Positions 1-10,940 are shown, counted from the stretch's first letter. The stretch: 64,000 nt of DNA from Gracilaria vermiculophylla (GCA_019155205.2 JAHNZQ020000308.1:1019037-1083036); one strand, 5' to 3'. Program-made: numbers and translations. The notes: a model not told the origin generated them from the letters alone.

Positions 1-459
1 TTATGTCTTTTTGAGGAAAGAAAGCAACATGATGTGGAAATAATCACGCGCGAGTTGGAAATGTCCTATACTTTTGAAACGCGTTTTTGAGGGTTTTAAC
101 GAAGGGGGGTGGCTACAGTAGGCAAAACTCCATATTTTGGCGCGCTTTTGCACTGTCCTATACTTTTGAAACGCACTGTAGAATCGCTTTGGCAATGGTA
201 AGATTGTTCTTTATACGCAGAAATTGTTGGATGTGAGGTAGAATTTTATTTCAGCCGAGAAAATGAAATATTTGCGTAGTTGGAAACTATTTGCGCATGA
301 GGTCTAGTTGGAAAGCCTTGCACACGTGTCGCTCGGCCATGTGCTCAGTTCTAATTACGATCGGGTGAACACATCGTGTCGAGCAGTCGCGTGGCTCACG
401 GGCAATGAGTAGTTCGTCAGTCGAGGCCGCGTCGCTCTCGCGGCGCAGGCCGCGCCAAG
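1..459. other. Intergenic region upstream of the site-1 protease gene
   Basis: No convincing gene is visible. A 21-bp sequence beginning TGTCCTATAC occurs twice in direct orientation, at 62-82 and 154-174. An ATG at 405 opens an out-of-frame reading frame that overlaps the protease start at 460; it would be an upstream ORF only if transcription begins before it. Confidence 0.5.
62..174. repeat. Pair of 21-bp direct repeats
   Basis: The 21-bp sequence at 62-82 recurs identically at 154-174, with start points 92 bp apart. The DNA between the copies is not obviously repeated. The function is unknown; it could be a duplicated binding site or a remnant of an older repeat. Confidence 0.75.
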
Positions 460-3400
460 ATGCAGTATCCATCCAGCCCCGATGGGCGCTTGATGGTCTT
501 CGCCTTCCACGCCATCCTCCTCTGCTGTGCGCGTGCGCAGCAAACTCACCGCTACATCGTCACTCTGTCTTCATACCGCCCCCACGAGCTGCACGCCGCT
601 CAGCTGCGCGCGGAACTCAGTTTTATCCCACCGACGCACTTCCGCTTCCTGTTGCGGCCAAATTCGGCCGCTTCGTTCCCCACAGATTTTGTTCTGGTTG
701 AGACGCAGTCCGACGCCGTTTTGCGCGAGCTGCGCGCTTCTTCACACGTCGTGCGCGTAGCGCCACAGAGAGCGTTCACCCGAGCACCAAAAGCTATTCT
801 CTCGCCTCCTGATCCTGGTCGCCATCCTTATGCTCAGCCTCGCATTCACGCCTTCAATGCTGCCTCACTCTGGCGTCTCAATCACACCGGAGCCGGCGTG
901 AATGTGGCAGTCTTCGATACGGGTATTGCTCGCGGAGCTCATTTCCCAACGTTGCGGAGCATTACGGATTGGACCCACCAGAACACCACGGAGGATACCG
1001 TGGGTCATGGCACGTTTGTCGCCTCTGTGATTGCTGGGAGTAATCCAGCATGCCCGGGCCTTGCACCACATGCCAATCTCCACGTCTTCCGCGTTTTTAC
1101 TGGCGCGCAGGTTTCGTACACTTCTTGGTTTCTAGATGCATTCAACTATGCGTTGCATATCGGAGTTGATGTGCTCAATCTCAGCATTGGTGGCCCAGAC
1201 TTTGTAGATATTCCGTTTGTTGAAAAGATCAATGAGTTAACTGCCAACGGTGTCATTATCGTCTCTGCAATAGGGAACGACGGCCCTCTTTGGGGTTCTC
1301 TCAACAATCCGGCGGACATGATGGATGTCGTTGGCGTTGCTGGAGCAGAACCGGATGCGTCTCTGGCTCCCTTTAGTTCCCGGGGTATGACCATGCATGA
1401 GCACGATCCTTATCACCCACGGTACGGACGAGTTAAGCCTGATTTGGTGGCTTACGCGCGCTCTCTCACTGCATCCAGTCACCACTCCCCGTCTTGCACT
1501 CGTTTGTCAGGTACAAGCGTAGCATCCCCTGTAGTTGCGGCTGCAATTGCCTTGCTCATCAGTTCTGTGCCAACCGACGAACGGGAGCGCGTTGTCAATT
1601 TGGCAACAGTGAAGATTGCGCTCATCAATTCGGCTGCTCGGTTGCGACATGAGTCCATGTACGAGCAAGGGGCGGGGCTCCTACGAATCGAGCAAGCTTT
1701 CAGCGAGATGACCATGCTCAGAAAAGAATTTACTCGAGTCCCCCCACATTCAGAGCGGAAAGCAAGACAAACTGTTGAGGGTCCGAAGGCAGTTTTCTTT
1801 CCACCATACTTTGATCTCACAGAAAAAGCGTGTCCGTACATGTGGCCGCATTGCAATCAGCCGTTGATTAGGGGAGCCAAACCCGTAACCCTCAATGTAA
1901 CTATTCTCAACCCAGCTGGTGTTGAAGCAGTATTGGATGGTTTCGCATGGGAGTCGATAGATGAAGGTGAGCTTTTGACCGTCAATGTAACGCCACCGCA
2001 GAGATTTTGGCCATGGGCCGGGGGACTAGGAATTCATCTTTCCGCGGCCTCAAGTCCCACTAGGCCGACTGTTGTCGAAGGGGTTCTACGGACGCGTGTC
2101 ATCAGTCTTCATGAAGGAATATACTCGGACATTCGTTTACCAATCAAGGTTGTCATAATTCCAACTCCTTCTCGATCGAAGCGACTTCTGTGGGATATTT
2201 TTCACTCTATTCGATATCCACCAGGATATGTCCCACGAGATAATCTTGGAGACAGGAATGATATGTTGGATTGGCTGGGTGATCACCCACACACCAATTT
2301 TCACGCATTATATCGTACTTTTACCGAGGCTGGGTTCCATATTGACATTTTGGATCATTCGCTTGAGTGTCTGGATGTACAGGACGCTAGAAAATATGGA
2401 GCGTTGTTGCTGTTCGATTCAGAAGATTATTTCTCACCCGCTGAACAGCAAAAGCTAGAATTATTGGTCAAGGAGTATGGCCTTTCCCTCGTTGTGGCAG
2501 CAGAGTGGTACAACCTTGACATCATGCAAGATATTCGTTTTGAAGATGATAACACTCGTTCTTTATGGACGCCGATCGTTGGGGGTTCAAACATACCAGC
2601 GCTGAATGCTGTTCTCAACCCTTATGGTATAGGTTTCGGAGATGCGGTGATCAGTGGAAGCTTGAGAACGAATGATGGTATTTTCCGAGTTGAAAGTGGT
2701 GTTCCTATCGTCATGTTTCCACCGGGTGGGGAGCTTCTTTATGCAAGCTATGCAAAAATGCATGAGAGCAAAAGCAGCAAGACTAGCAGCGTCAAAATCC
2801 AAAGCAGGCTTCGCTTGCAAGGAGTGCCAGTCTTTGGTCTGACAAAAGCCGGACAAGGTGCAGTTATGGTCTATGGAGACACAAATTGTATTGATACAGC
2901 CTATGGTGGAACCAAGTGTTATAAATTTTTCGTACAGGCAGTGCACCATGCCATTCTTAAATGCGCAGGGCGTACACGATGTCAAAGGTTGTTTGAGCAG
3001 AGTATGAAATTGACCTCAGAATTGTCCCCATTAGCAACTGCCTTGACCAGATTAGCTCCACCACTACCGTCGCATACTCTGCAGTTGTTCTTACCACATA
3101 GCAACGTACTCAGAAAGGTGAGCTCAGAATTAAGTCTTCTTCTCACAAACGGGGAGTATGTTTCTCAACAGTGTGCTAAGAGGTATGAAGAACAACGACG
3201 GCCAGTTCTTCAAACAAGGCGAGAAGATCAGGTCAGATTTCCGTCGTTTGATTATGCAGTTCCCGTCGGATCGGAGAGAAACTATTATCAGGATGTTGGA
3301 GCATTGGGATTGCCAACATGGGAGAGGATCCAAGGGAAAGATGAAAATGCTTTCTCAGTGCTCAAACTATTTCACATATTCCCTTCAAGTAGCACAATGT

Positions 3401-3663
3401 TAAGGACTCGTTCCTTAGTGTGTGTCCTGCTTGGTGTGTGCTTCTTGTGCTTGTCGGCCTTCCTGCCAAGACGAAAAGGGAAGCTTCGTCGAGTTGGTCG
3501 CACGTCACCTGGAGGAGGATTTAGTAATAAGTCAAGACAAACTCAAGCGTCTCGTTTATCTGTTTCTGTGACGTCAGGCAGGGATAGTTATTCGTCCATG
3601 CAATCGCCGATTACATACGGTACGAACAATTTGAGCAGGTACTTTTCAACAACAACTCAATAA
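460..3663 (+). CDS. MBTPS1: Membrane-bound subtilase, site-1 protease (MBTPS1/S1P)
   Basis: A complete 1067-residue single-exon reading frame. A hydrophobic segment at residues 11-26 looks like a signal peptide. The subtilisin triad is clear: Asp153 in VFDTGIARG, His183 in VGHGTFVAS and Ser353 in LSGTSVASP, with oxyanion Asn273 in GNDGP. A long C-terminal part follows, with one predicted membrane helix at about 985-1003 and a basic, Ser-rich tail of about 60 residues. The length (human S1P is about 1050) and the single C-terminal membrane anchor match S1P rather than secreted plant subtilases. S1P works in the Golgi, cutting the luminal side of membrane-tethered transcription factors and some proproteins. 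The ATG at 460 is the first that puts the signal peptide at the N terminus. The substrate in this organism cannot be told from the sequence. Confidence 0.88.
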   Translation: MQYPSSPDGRLMVFAFHAILLCCARAQQTHRYIVTLSSYRPHELHAAQLRAELSFIPPTHFRFLLRPNSAASFPTDFVLVETQSDAVLRELRASSHVVRVAPQRAFTRAPKAILSPPDPGRHPYAQPRIHAFNAASLWRLNHTGAGVNVAVFDTGIARGAHFPTLRSITDWTHQNTTEDTVGHGTFVASVIAGSNPACPGLAPHANLHVFRVFTGAQVSYTSWFLDAFNYALHIGVDVLNLSIGGPDFVDIPFVEKINELTANGVIIVSAIGNDGPLWGSLNNPADMMDVVGVAGAEPDASLAPFSSRGMTMHEHDPYHPRYGRVKPDLVAYARSLTASSHHSPSCTRLSGTSVASPVVAAAIALLISSVPTDERERVVNLATVKIALINSAARLRHESMYEQGAGLLRIEQAFSEMTMLRKEFTRVPPHSERKARQTVEGPKAVFFPPYFDLTEKACPYMWPHCNQPLIRGAKPVTLNVTILNPAGVEAVLDGFAWESIDEGELLTVNVTPPQRFWPWAGGLGIHLSAASSPTRPTVVEGVLRTRVISLHEGIYSDIRLPIKVVIIPTPSRSKRLLWDIFHSIRYPPGYVPRDNLGDRNDMLDWLGDHPHTNFHALYRTFTEAGFHIDILDHSLECLDVQDARKYGALLLFDSEDYFSPAEQQKLELLVKEYGLSLVVAAEWYNLDIMQDIRFEDDNTRSLWTPIVGGSNIPALNAVLNPYGIGFGDAVISGSLRTNDGIFRVESGVPIVMFPPGGELLYASYAKMHESKSSKTSSVKIQSRLRLQGVPVFGLTKAGQGAVMVYGDTNCIDTAYGGTKCYKFFVQAVHHAILKCAGRTRCQRLFEQSMKLTSELSPLATALTRLAPPLPSHTLQLFLPHSNVLRKVSSELSLLLTNGEYVSQQCAKRYEEQRRPVLQTRREDQVRFPSFDYAVPVGSERNYYQDVGALGLPTWERIQGKDENAFSVLKLFHIFPSSSTMLRTRSLVCVLLGVCFLCLSAFLPRRKGKLRRVGRTSPGGGFSNKSRQTQASRLSVSVTSGRDSYSSMQSPITYGTNNLSRYFSTTTQ

Positions 3664-3954
3664 CGCCACTGGCACCACCCTAAATCAACAAACAGTCGTG
3701 CTTGTACATCAATGTTCATAGCCACCATCTGCTGGATTAAGCTCGCTAATCTCGACACTGCGTGTCGCGTTGTTCAAAAAATAAACTGGGGATGCTGGAA
3801 TTATTCCAGGCAGGACTGCAAGAGGTTTTCCACGGATAAAAGCCACGAAAAAAAACCCCGGAGCGCCCCAGAGATTGCGGTACGCGGGGTGGCGGAAACT
3901 CCATATTGTTACATCACAGCAATTGCATGAAAACACGAGACTTGATTTTTGCCA

Positions 3955-4290
3955 TCAAGAAATGTCGTAGACAAAAATGGTCTCCAAAATGCGAGAGATT
4001 TGAGGCACTACTGTCTCCAATGTTGCAGGAGAGGATGCCACAACCACCAGCGCAGCACCGGCGGGAAGCTCTTGAAAATACATACATTTTGAACGATTAG
4101 GGGCCACCCCAAGGGCGATTCCATCAATACCGCCAGACTTCGTCACGAGAAAATTGGTCTGGTGCAGTAGATGAAAGTGTCCCACACGGAGAATAGGCGC
4201 AGATGATATGTGCTCGACGTATTGTACGTGAGGTAGGTCTCGAAGACTTTTAAGCTTTAGCTCCCACGCTGACGCGGGCTCGAATGCCAT
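3955..4290 (-). CDS. Small unknown protein, possibly roadblock/longin-like
   Basis: A 111-residue frame starting at ATG 4290 (MAFEPASAW). The frame is open a little further upstream, but only from a TTG codon. The protein has alternating hydrophobic segments such as GIDGIALGV and a C-terminal amphipathic stretch ending ISRILETIF. This resembles the alpha/beta pattern of roadblock/LC7 or longin folds (for example Ragulator subunits), but I recognise no definite family motif. It is tail to tail with the site-1 protease gene and head to head with RPS4 across 401 bp, so the two could share a promoter region. The coding call rests on its composition and position. Confidence 0.45.
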   Translation of the reverse strand: MAFEPASAWELKLKSLRDLPHVQYVEHISSAPILRVGHFHLLHQTNFLVTKSGGIDGIALGVAPNRSKCMYFQELPAGAALVVVASSPATLETVVPQISRILETIFVYDIS

Positions 4291-4691
4291 GAAAGCTTTC
4301 CAATGTACGTACGTAACTACTTTGAGAGAGACGGAAAACGGGATGCCGAGCAACTGCTTTTCTTACAGAAGATTATCCAAGCGCTTGCGCTGCTGATGGA
4401 TACTGCCTTTCGCTGTGTTGTTCATTCTTGCAAAACGTGGACACCTGTAACTACCACTCACCCGCCGTTGTTCGGCCAACCGCTAAAGTACACGTATTCT
4501 CGTTGGCGAAGACGGGCGTCGTCGGTCGCCGACCCGAGGCGGATCGTGGGCAGCCGTCATGATGGCGACGACGGCGTCAATGGGCTTCTCCCCCTCCCAT
4601 CTCTGACTCATAGCCTTATACCTCCACGGTACTGCGCTTTGCCCCTCTCCATTAGCGCTCAGCCGATCTCTGAGCGAGAGCAAGTCACATC

Positions 4692-5483
4692 ATGGCTCGA
4701 GGACCCAAAAAGCATTTGAAGCGCTTAAGCGCTCCGTCCCATTGGATGCTGGACAAGATGGGCGGAGTGTGGGCACCACGTCCATCTACCGGTCCGCATA
4801 AGTTGCGCGAGTGTCTTCCTCTCAACCTCATTCTTCGCAACCGTCTCAAGTACGCGTTAAACGGACGTGAGGCAAATGCCATTGTCATGCAGCGTCTTAT
4901 AAAGGTCGATGGTAAGGTGCGTACCGACAAGACCTTCCCGGCTGGATTTATGGATGTCATCACCATTGATCGCACAAACGAAATTTTCAGACTGCTTTAC
5001 GATGTTAAAGGACGTTTTGTCCTTCATCTGATCACGAAAGCGGAAGGTGCATACAAGTTATGCAAGGTTAAGCGTCAACAGACTGGGCAGAAAGGTGTTC
5101 CGTACATTGCCACCCACGATGCACGCACTATTCGTTATCCAGATCCAATCATCAAGGTCGATGACACCGTGAGAATCAACATTGAGACTGGCAAGATTGA
5201 AGATATTCTCAAGTTTGAAGTAGGCAATCTTTGCATGATTACTGGTGGGCATAACATTGGTCGTGTGGGCATTATTCAGCTTCGAGAGAAACATCCGGGA
5301 TCTCATGAAATCGTACGTGTTCGCGATGCTGCCGGTCATGACTTTGCCACAAGGAAGACCAATGTCTTTATCATTGGTAAGGGGAGTGAACCTGCGATCT
5401 CGCTGCCGAAGAACAAGGGTTTGAGAAAGTCCATTATCGAAGAGCAGGAAATGAGGATCAAATCCAAGCCGGCCATGGTTTAA
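4692..5483 (+). CDS. RPS4: 40S ribosomal protein S4 (eS4)
   Basis: A complete 263-residue protein, the same length as animal RPS4X. It starts [12 protein letters not shown], followed by the conserved [16 protein letters not shown]. Next come an S4 RNA-binding region (about 42-105), the central RS4 domain with [10 protein letters not shown], and a KOW-type motif around GGHNIGRVG (about 178-186). It is an archaeal/eukaryotic-type small-subunit protein that binds 18S rRNA in the cytosol. No intron interrupts it. A pyrimidine-rich stretch with CCCTCTCC lies about 50 bp before the ATG, which would suit a ribosomal protein promoter or leader, though that is only suggestive. Confidence 0.97.
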   Translation: MARGPKKHLKRLSAPSHWMLDKMGGVWAPRPSTGPHKLRECLPLNLILRNRLKYALNGREANAIVMQRLIKVDGKVRTDKTFPAGFMDVITIDRTNEIFRLLYDVKGRFVLHLITKAEGAYKLCKVKRQQTGQKGVPYIATHDARTIRYPDPIIKVDDTVRINIETGKIEDILKFEVGNLCMITGGHNIGRVGIIQLREKHPGSHEIVRVRDAAGHDFATRKTNVFIIGKGSEPAISLPKNKGLRKSIIEEQEMRIKSKPAMV

Positions 5484-7238
5484 AGCAAACCCATTATCGA
5501 ATATTGCTCTTCCGTGCTTGTCAGACAGGATGATACAGGTAGAAGACGGTGTTTAGCCAGTGTAGACTGACACCACCTACTAGTAAAAGGAACGCGAATG
5601 GGCTCTCATATTGTTTGTGTGTTCAGAGTGGTTCTCACCCCCTGACATGACAAAAGCACCCGATCAAACTTCCTAAAGTGTTTGCGTTTGAGCGTTGTTG
5701 TAACTGGCTGTCAGTTATCACAGTTTTGCTACTTCTTTTTGCTACGGTTTGGGATTGGGTGTCACTTGTACGCCATAGTATGTAAAGTAGACACTCGGTT
5801 TATTCCTGCGTCCCAGTAGTTGGTGTTCATGTCAACGTGACCATAACACTCAACATATTTAAGCTATCCGTGGCAATTGATTGCAATGCTGGCATGAGGA
5901 TATCTAGTCGCGCACTCTTTTTTCATCAGAGCGATGGGGCGGTTTCTGACGGGCGCTAGGCAAAGAGAAGTCGCTGTGCTACGGCTTCCTCCACGCACAT
6001 GATGGCCAATGTGATTCGTTTCAGGTGTGAATGCGTGTGGTATCCCAACGAATGCACCGCAAGCAGAACAACTGCTTGTGATTCGGATAAGGACATAAGG
6101 CTACCCCCTGCAGACAGAAGCTGGGAGGGTTCTAGAACTAGATGGTGGAGGCCTTGGGTGCACGTGTATCTGGTTGGAACAGGAATTCAACCCGAGTGTG
6201 TTGTGACTCTCGTCGAGAGTCGAAACAACTGGGATGATACTGTAGGAGAGTGGATTGGGGATCTTCAGGAGCACATATCGTTGTGGCGAAGGAAATACAG
6301 CTATGACGTCAAATAGTTTGTTTTGTGGCGTTGGGAGTCTCAACGCGATGAACGAGATGTTTTGACTGATGAAGTTTGATTTTCGTGGGTTCGACACTCG
6401 AAAAGTTAGTGGAACGGAACTACAAACAGGCGGGGGCTGGATGTGATGAGTGAGGCCGTCCACAAGAAAGAAGGCGCGGATCGCGTTGGGGTCAAAGCTC
6501 GGCAGTGGAGAAGAACAACGTTGCTGAGCGGGCTCCGTGAATGATGGTTCTCCCACGTGCTGTGTATGGGTTTGTACGTTTTGCCGCGGGACGAGATGAT
6601 GAGAACGGAGCCAGTGGAAGGTGAGGCACGCGGCGTTCGCCATGGAAAGGATTTTGTTGATTGCCAGTGAGACGCCGCCATGCGAGCGGCCGCCGTGCGG
6701 GCGGCGGCGCCTTCGAGCGGCGGGGCGGGGTCGGCTGAGATAGACGTGCGTGCGCTTGTAAGCGCACGGGGTGCGGGCGGGCAGATCGCGAGAGCGCGGC
6801 GCGGGCGCCGGGGCAGACGAAAAACGCGTGGTATCAAGATATGGCGGCGGCATGAGCAATTTATACCAAATGCCACCGTAAACGTTGGCAGACGCGTGTC
6901 GGTCGCGTGCGCGCCGCACGCCGCTCACAGCCGCGCCAGCGTGCTGGCCCGTTGCGAGCAAAGCGCGCCCTTCCAATCGCAACGCTACCTCCCACGCGCG
7001 AGACATTCGCCCATAGTCTGAACCACCGCCCTATTTCCCCGCGCTGCCGCCCGCTCGCCAACCTTACTTCACCCCCCACCCCCGACACCCTCCCCCATCC
7101 ACCCCTCGCACCCCGACCTTTCCCTCCCGCACCGCAACCTTCACCCGTTGCTCCGACTCCCTCCCCCGCCCCCCGCTCTCTTCGCAATTCCAACCCATCC
7201 TACCCACATCTCACACCTATCCTCACCCTCATTCCCTG
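5484..7238. other. Intergenic region between RPS4 and the PP2C gene
   Basis: The first part is presumably the RPS4 3' untranslated region. Frames at 5999-6316 (+) and 6101-7006 (-) overlap each other and show no family motif, so I do not call them genes. From about 6680 the DNA becomes GC-rich. The last 250 bases before the PP2C start are strongly C-rich on the plus strand (many CCCC and CACC runs), which looks like promoter or leader sequence. Confidence 0.5.
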
Positions 7239-8624
7239 ATGGCGCCGCCGCCCGTGCTCGACAAGCTCATCGGCGCCAAGTACGTCAGGAGGAAGAGCAA
7301 CCCCTCCGTCACCCGCGACCGCGACGAGGACCAACAGCCGTCCACAAACCTCCACATCAAAGACACCATCCGTCGTGCGCTCGGCAACGCCGCCAACCGC
7401 ACCTTTCTAACTTCAACCCCTAAGAACCACTCACTACCCCCATCCACCAACTCTTCCCAGGATAACTCACCGATAGCCGTGCTGCCGCCTAACCCATCGA
7501 CCGTCGACCCCCCCAGACTGGACGCTGATGACGGCACCGAACGCCACTTCGACGTCAGCACCGATCACGCCGTGGGTGCATGCTCGTCCGCAGGCTGGCA
7601 ATTGCTTCCATCGTCAACGGCAGGCGCTCCGCCCGTTCGCTCGCGCAAAAGTAACCAGGATGCGTATGGCGTGATTGCCCCGTTTGAAGAGGCGCTGTTC
7701 GTGGGTGTGTACGACGGACATGGAGCGTATGGACGCGCGGTGAGCCAACTGGTGCGCGACCAAGTGCCGAGCACAGTCCGCGAAGTGCTCGGCTCCTCGT
7801 CCGAGTCTCGCATCCGCAGCGCGGACGATCGTCGGCGCAACGTGGTGCACGCCTTCACCAAGGCGTTCAGCGACGCGGAACGCAGTCTGTGCGAGACCAG
7901 CCGCCAGATTGACCACGCCTTCTCCGGGACGACGGCGACGTGCATACTGTTGGACGCGGAGCAGCTGTACGTGGCGTGGGCAGGCGACTCGCGGGCGGTG
8001 TTGGCGGCCAGCGACGGCACTACGCTGCGCGCGGTGGACGTGAGCTGGGATCAGAAGCCGTCCCGCACGGACGAGAAGAAGCGGGTGCGCGCGGCAGGCG
8101 CGCGAGTGACGCGCTGGAAGAAGAACGTGGGACCGCAACGCGTGTGGCTGCCGAACGAGTGGCTGCCGGGTCTGGCCATGACGCGCAGTATCGGAGATAC
8201 GGTGTTGTCGGAGTTTGGGGTGACGACGACACCGGAGGTGACGGTGACGCGGCTGGGCGCGCGCGAGCAGTTCTTGGTGGTGGCGTCGGACGGCGTGTGG
8301 GAGTTCATGTCGAGCATGGAGGTGGTGCAATTGGTGGAATCGCTGCGCGCGCGGGACGTGGGCGCGGAGGACGCGGCGCGCGCGCTGGTCAAGGAGGCGG
8401 CGCGCCGCTGGAACGCGAACGAGCACGTTGTGGACGACATCACCGCCGTGGTGGTGTACCTGCCGGGCGGCGCGCGGGAGCGGCGCGAGCGGAGTCTGCG
8501 GGACGCGCTGCGCGCGCGCCGCCGCTCGCGGTTCGGCGGCGCGGTGGGCGTCCCGTTACGCGTCGCGCACGATGGCCGCCTCCACGCCTTCGACGCCAGC
8601 AATGGCGTCAGCGGCGACGAGTGA
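7239..8624 (+). CDS. PP2C-type Ser/Thr protein phosphatase
   Basis: A complete 461-residue protein with all PPM/PP2C motifs in order. RSRKSNQDAYG comes first (Asp141), then FVGVYDGHG (metal-binding Asp159/Gly160), the SGTTA motif, VAWAGDSRAV (Asp near 250), LAMTRSIGD, VASDGVWEF (Asp near 350) and DDITAVVVYL (near 400). The first 130 residues are low-complexity, rich in Ser, Pro and Asn, and may be regulatory. There is no membrane segment or obvious targeting signal. These Mn/Mg-dependent phosphatases act in many signalling pathways, and the sequence does not say which one. GC at third codon positions is very high in the second half. Confidence 0.93.
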   Translation: MAPPPVLDKLIGAKYVRRKSNPSVTRDRDEDQQPSTNLHIKDTIRRALGNAANRTFLTSTPKNHSLPPSTNSSQDNSPIAVLPPNPSTVDPPRLDADDGTERHFDVSTDHAVGACSSAGWQLLPSSTAGAPPVRSRKSNQDAYGVIAPFEEALFVGVYDGHGAYGRAVSQLVRDQVPSTVREVLGSSSESRIRSADDRRRNVVHAFTKAFSDAERSLCETSRQIDHAFSGTTATCILLDAEQLYVAWAGDSRAVLAASDGTTLRAVDVSWDQKPSRTDEKKRVRAAGARVTRWKKNVGPQRVWLPNEWLPGLAMTRSIGDTVLSEFGVTTTPEVTVTRLGAREQFLVVASDGVWEFMSSMEVVQLVESLRARDVGAEDAARALVKEAARRWNANEHVVDDITAVVVYLPGGARERRERSLRDALRARRRSRFGGAVGVPLRVAHDGRLHAFDASNGVSGDE

Positions 8625-8921
8625 GCCGCTGCCGCGCCCCAGCTGTAAAGTACTGTCGGCCGCGCCCCCCTCCTCGGCCCCGCCCCGGTGTTTCGCTTCG
8701 CTGTGCGCGCCTCGTCACTGCCGCCTCTCTCGCCCCCCGCCTTCGTCGTCGCCACCGTCCATCGCGCCCGCCCCCGTTCCCATGCGCCTGTTGCCCAGTC
8801 GCCGCGAGTTGCGGCGCGTCTTGCTCATTCTATTCCCCTCCCCACTGCACCCGTCCGGCGTCTCCCCCTCGCCTGACGCCGCCGCCGCCGTTCGCCGCGC
8901 CCGCCTCTCCTCCCACCGATC

Positions 8922-10484
8922 ATGTCGGCCACCGCAGACGTCGCGCGCGCCGCCGCCAGTGGCGTGCGCTCCCACCTTCTCTACCAGGTTACCGCCCGCT
9001 TACTCTCCTTCCTCATCAAGGCGCTCGTCGTCCGCGCCCTCAAGCCCGCCCACTTCGCCTTCGTAGAAATTCGCCTCTACCTTTTCGTCGGCCTTACCCT
9101 ACTGCCAACCATAAACGGTTTCCGTCCCGTCGCGTTGCGCGTCTCGTCCGATGCCGCGTGCGCCGCGCTTTGCTATGTGTGCTCCACCATCACCGTCGCG
9201 CTCGCTCTCGTCTTTGGCACCGCCATGATGTACGCCCAGCCCGAGCACTGGCGAGCCAGTCTGGTCGTCATGGCCAGTCTCATCGCCCGCGCTTTCGCTG
9301 AGCCCCCCCTCATTTTTGCCCGTCGCCGCCAGCGCTACTCTCAGTCTTCTCGAGCTCGAGCTGTGTCCACTGTTATCAGCGGCTTCAGCCAGACGCTCGC
9401 CATCAGCGTGCTTACCAATGCAGAGTACGCATCCGTCGCCGGCGCGCTCGGCCATCTCACCTACTCGCTCAGTTTGGCCGTCACCATGTTCTTCGCGTGT
9501 GGCCCGGAACGTGTCCCGTTTCTTTCGCCAGCAACCTTTCGCCATGCGTTCAAGTACGACGACTTGGTCATGGCCATTGTCTCCACGGGTGAAGGCGCTA
9601 TTAAGTACCTTCTTGAGAACGGGGAGGGCATAATTCTTGACCTCATATGCCCTGCCCTCGCCAAAGCGTCGTACAAGCTTGTCGCCAATTTGGGCAGCGT
9701 CATGGCCAGGTTTTTCAGCGAGGCTTTGGAGGAACAGTCCTTCAACGTATTCCACAGGTTTGCCCCGGCCTTCCGCAACAAAGGTAATGATGACCACGCT
9801 GACACCCGCAAAGCCTGTTTGGACACACTATACATTGCGCACAAATCGGCACTTATTGTCTCGTTTCTATTTGCCATGGTGGGGCCCGCATATTCGTATC
9901 CGTTATTGCGCTTTCTATACGGTTCAAAGTACGCAGATGAGACTCATGCCCCCCACTTACTCAATCTTTACTTCATTTACTTGGTGTTCATGGCGGCCAA
10001 CGGCGTCACGGAGGCCTTTGTTTCAGCGTCGGCCACCACATCCGAACTCAAATCACGCACAAAGTTTAGCACATGCCTAAGTTTTGTGTATATGACAACT
10101 ATGCTGTATGCGGCCCATTCGTACCACGCTGCGGGAATCATTGTAGTTAACTGCGCAAACATGGCCATACGAACGTGTTATTCAGCATGGTTCTTCAGCA
10201 GACTCACTTCGCGGTCAGCTTTTACTTTCCTGCAATCCAGGCCCAGCATGGGAGTCTTATCTGTGCTTCTTGTGGCGCGTCACATATCCAAGCTCAGTGA
10301 AGTCCGTTTCTTTGGTACGGCCGAAGAAAGAATACCCGTTGAAAACCTGTATGACCTATTGATTCGACTTGTGCAGCATTCCGCAAGCGGGTTTCTCGCT
10401 TTGGGATTGTTTGTGATGGGTGTAATTATATTCGAGCAAAACTTCATTTCAAAGCTACGGTCCTTCAGGTCACATCAAGATTGA
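8922..10484 (+). CDS. RFT1: RFT1 homologue, ER membrane protein of N-glycosylation
   Basis: A 520-residue polytopic membrane protein, close to the roughly 540 residues of human RFT1. The N terminus carries the family signature: a conserved hydrophobic opening, then RALKPAHFAF, then FVEIRLYLFVGLTLLP shortly before GFRPVALR. Many membrane helices follow across the whole length. RFT1 is needed for lipid-linked oligosaccharide use at the ER. Its proposed role in flipping Man5GlcNAc2-PP-dolichol is debated. It lies 297 bp downstream of the PP2C gene on the same strand and tail to tail with the SAL1-type gene. Confidence 0.88.
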   Translation: MSATADVARAAASGVRSHLLYQVTARLLSFLIKALVVRALKPAHFAFVEIRLYLFVGLTLLPTINGFRPVALRVSSDAACAALCYVCSTITVALALVFGTAMMYAQPEHWRASLVVMASLIARAFAEPPLIFARRRQRYSQSSRARAVSTVISGFSQTLAISVLTNAEYASVAGALGHLTYSLSLAVTMFFACGPERVPFLSPATFRHAFKYDDLVMAIVSTGEGAIKYLLENGEGIILDLICPALAKASYKLVANLGSVMARFFSEALEEQSFNVFHRFAPAFRNKGNDDHADTRKACLDTLYIAHKSALIVSFLFAMVGPAYSYPLLRFLYGSKYADETHAPHLLNLYFIYLVFMAANGVTEAFVSASATTSELKSRTKFSTCLSFVYMTTMLYAAHSYHAAGIIVVNCANMAIRTCYSAWFFSRLTSRSAFTFLQSRPSMGVLSVLLVARHISKLSEVRFFGTAEERIPVENLYDLLIRLVQHSASGFLALGLFVMGVIIFEQNFISKLRSFRSHQD

Positions 10485-10940
10485 TAACTACTTACTGAGT
10501 GAACAACATTTTGCAAATATCAAAGAGAAGCCCCGCAGCAGGCTTTATCAAACTTGCTTCATTAATGGGAGCAGTCCATGCATCGATGTCATTAGCGCCA
10601 CAAGAATTTCAGTGATGAGAACAGATGAGGCTTTCGCCTTGCTCTCAAAAAGCGAACAAGGTTTACTTCTCTCTGCATACGAACTGTCCTCATGTAAGTG
10701 TCTATGGACTAGAAATCCAAACGTCTCGAGCGCCGGACCCTTCACAAATATCAGAAATGGAGCTTTGACGGTCGTAGCCTCTAGAGAGTCGTCTCGGAGT
10801 CTATGTTTGCGTTGTGGTCAGTGAGCGACATTGTGAGTCTATATATCATTTCTGCGAGAGCTCCTTGTTTGTTGTTGAGCATATAATTCCACGATGTTGT
10901 TTTCAAGCACCACGATTTTGAAATGAACGCGCGCTCTTTA
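10485..10940. other. Tail-to-tail intergenic region
   Basis: This lies between the 3' ends of RFT1 and the SAL1-type gene. Short overlapping reading frames are present, none with recognisable motifs. It presumably holds both 3' untranslated regions and their polyadenylation signals. Confidence 0.5.

Noticed and set aside
405..701. Out-of-frame ATG frame overlapping the site-1 protease start
   Set aside because: It has no protein features. It could be an upstream ORF, but I cannot tell where transcription starts.
5999..7006. Overlapping frames on both strands between RPS4 and PP2C
   Set aside because: They conflict with each other and show no recognisable motif or even composition.
7940..9301. 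453-codon frame across the PP2C and RFT1 genes
   Set aside because: It is a shifted reading of two genes that are well supported in their own frames.
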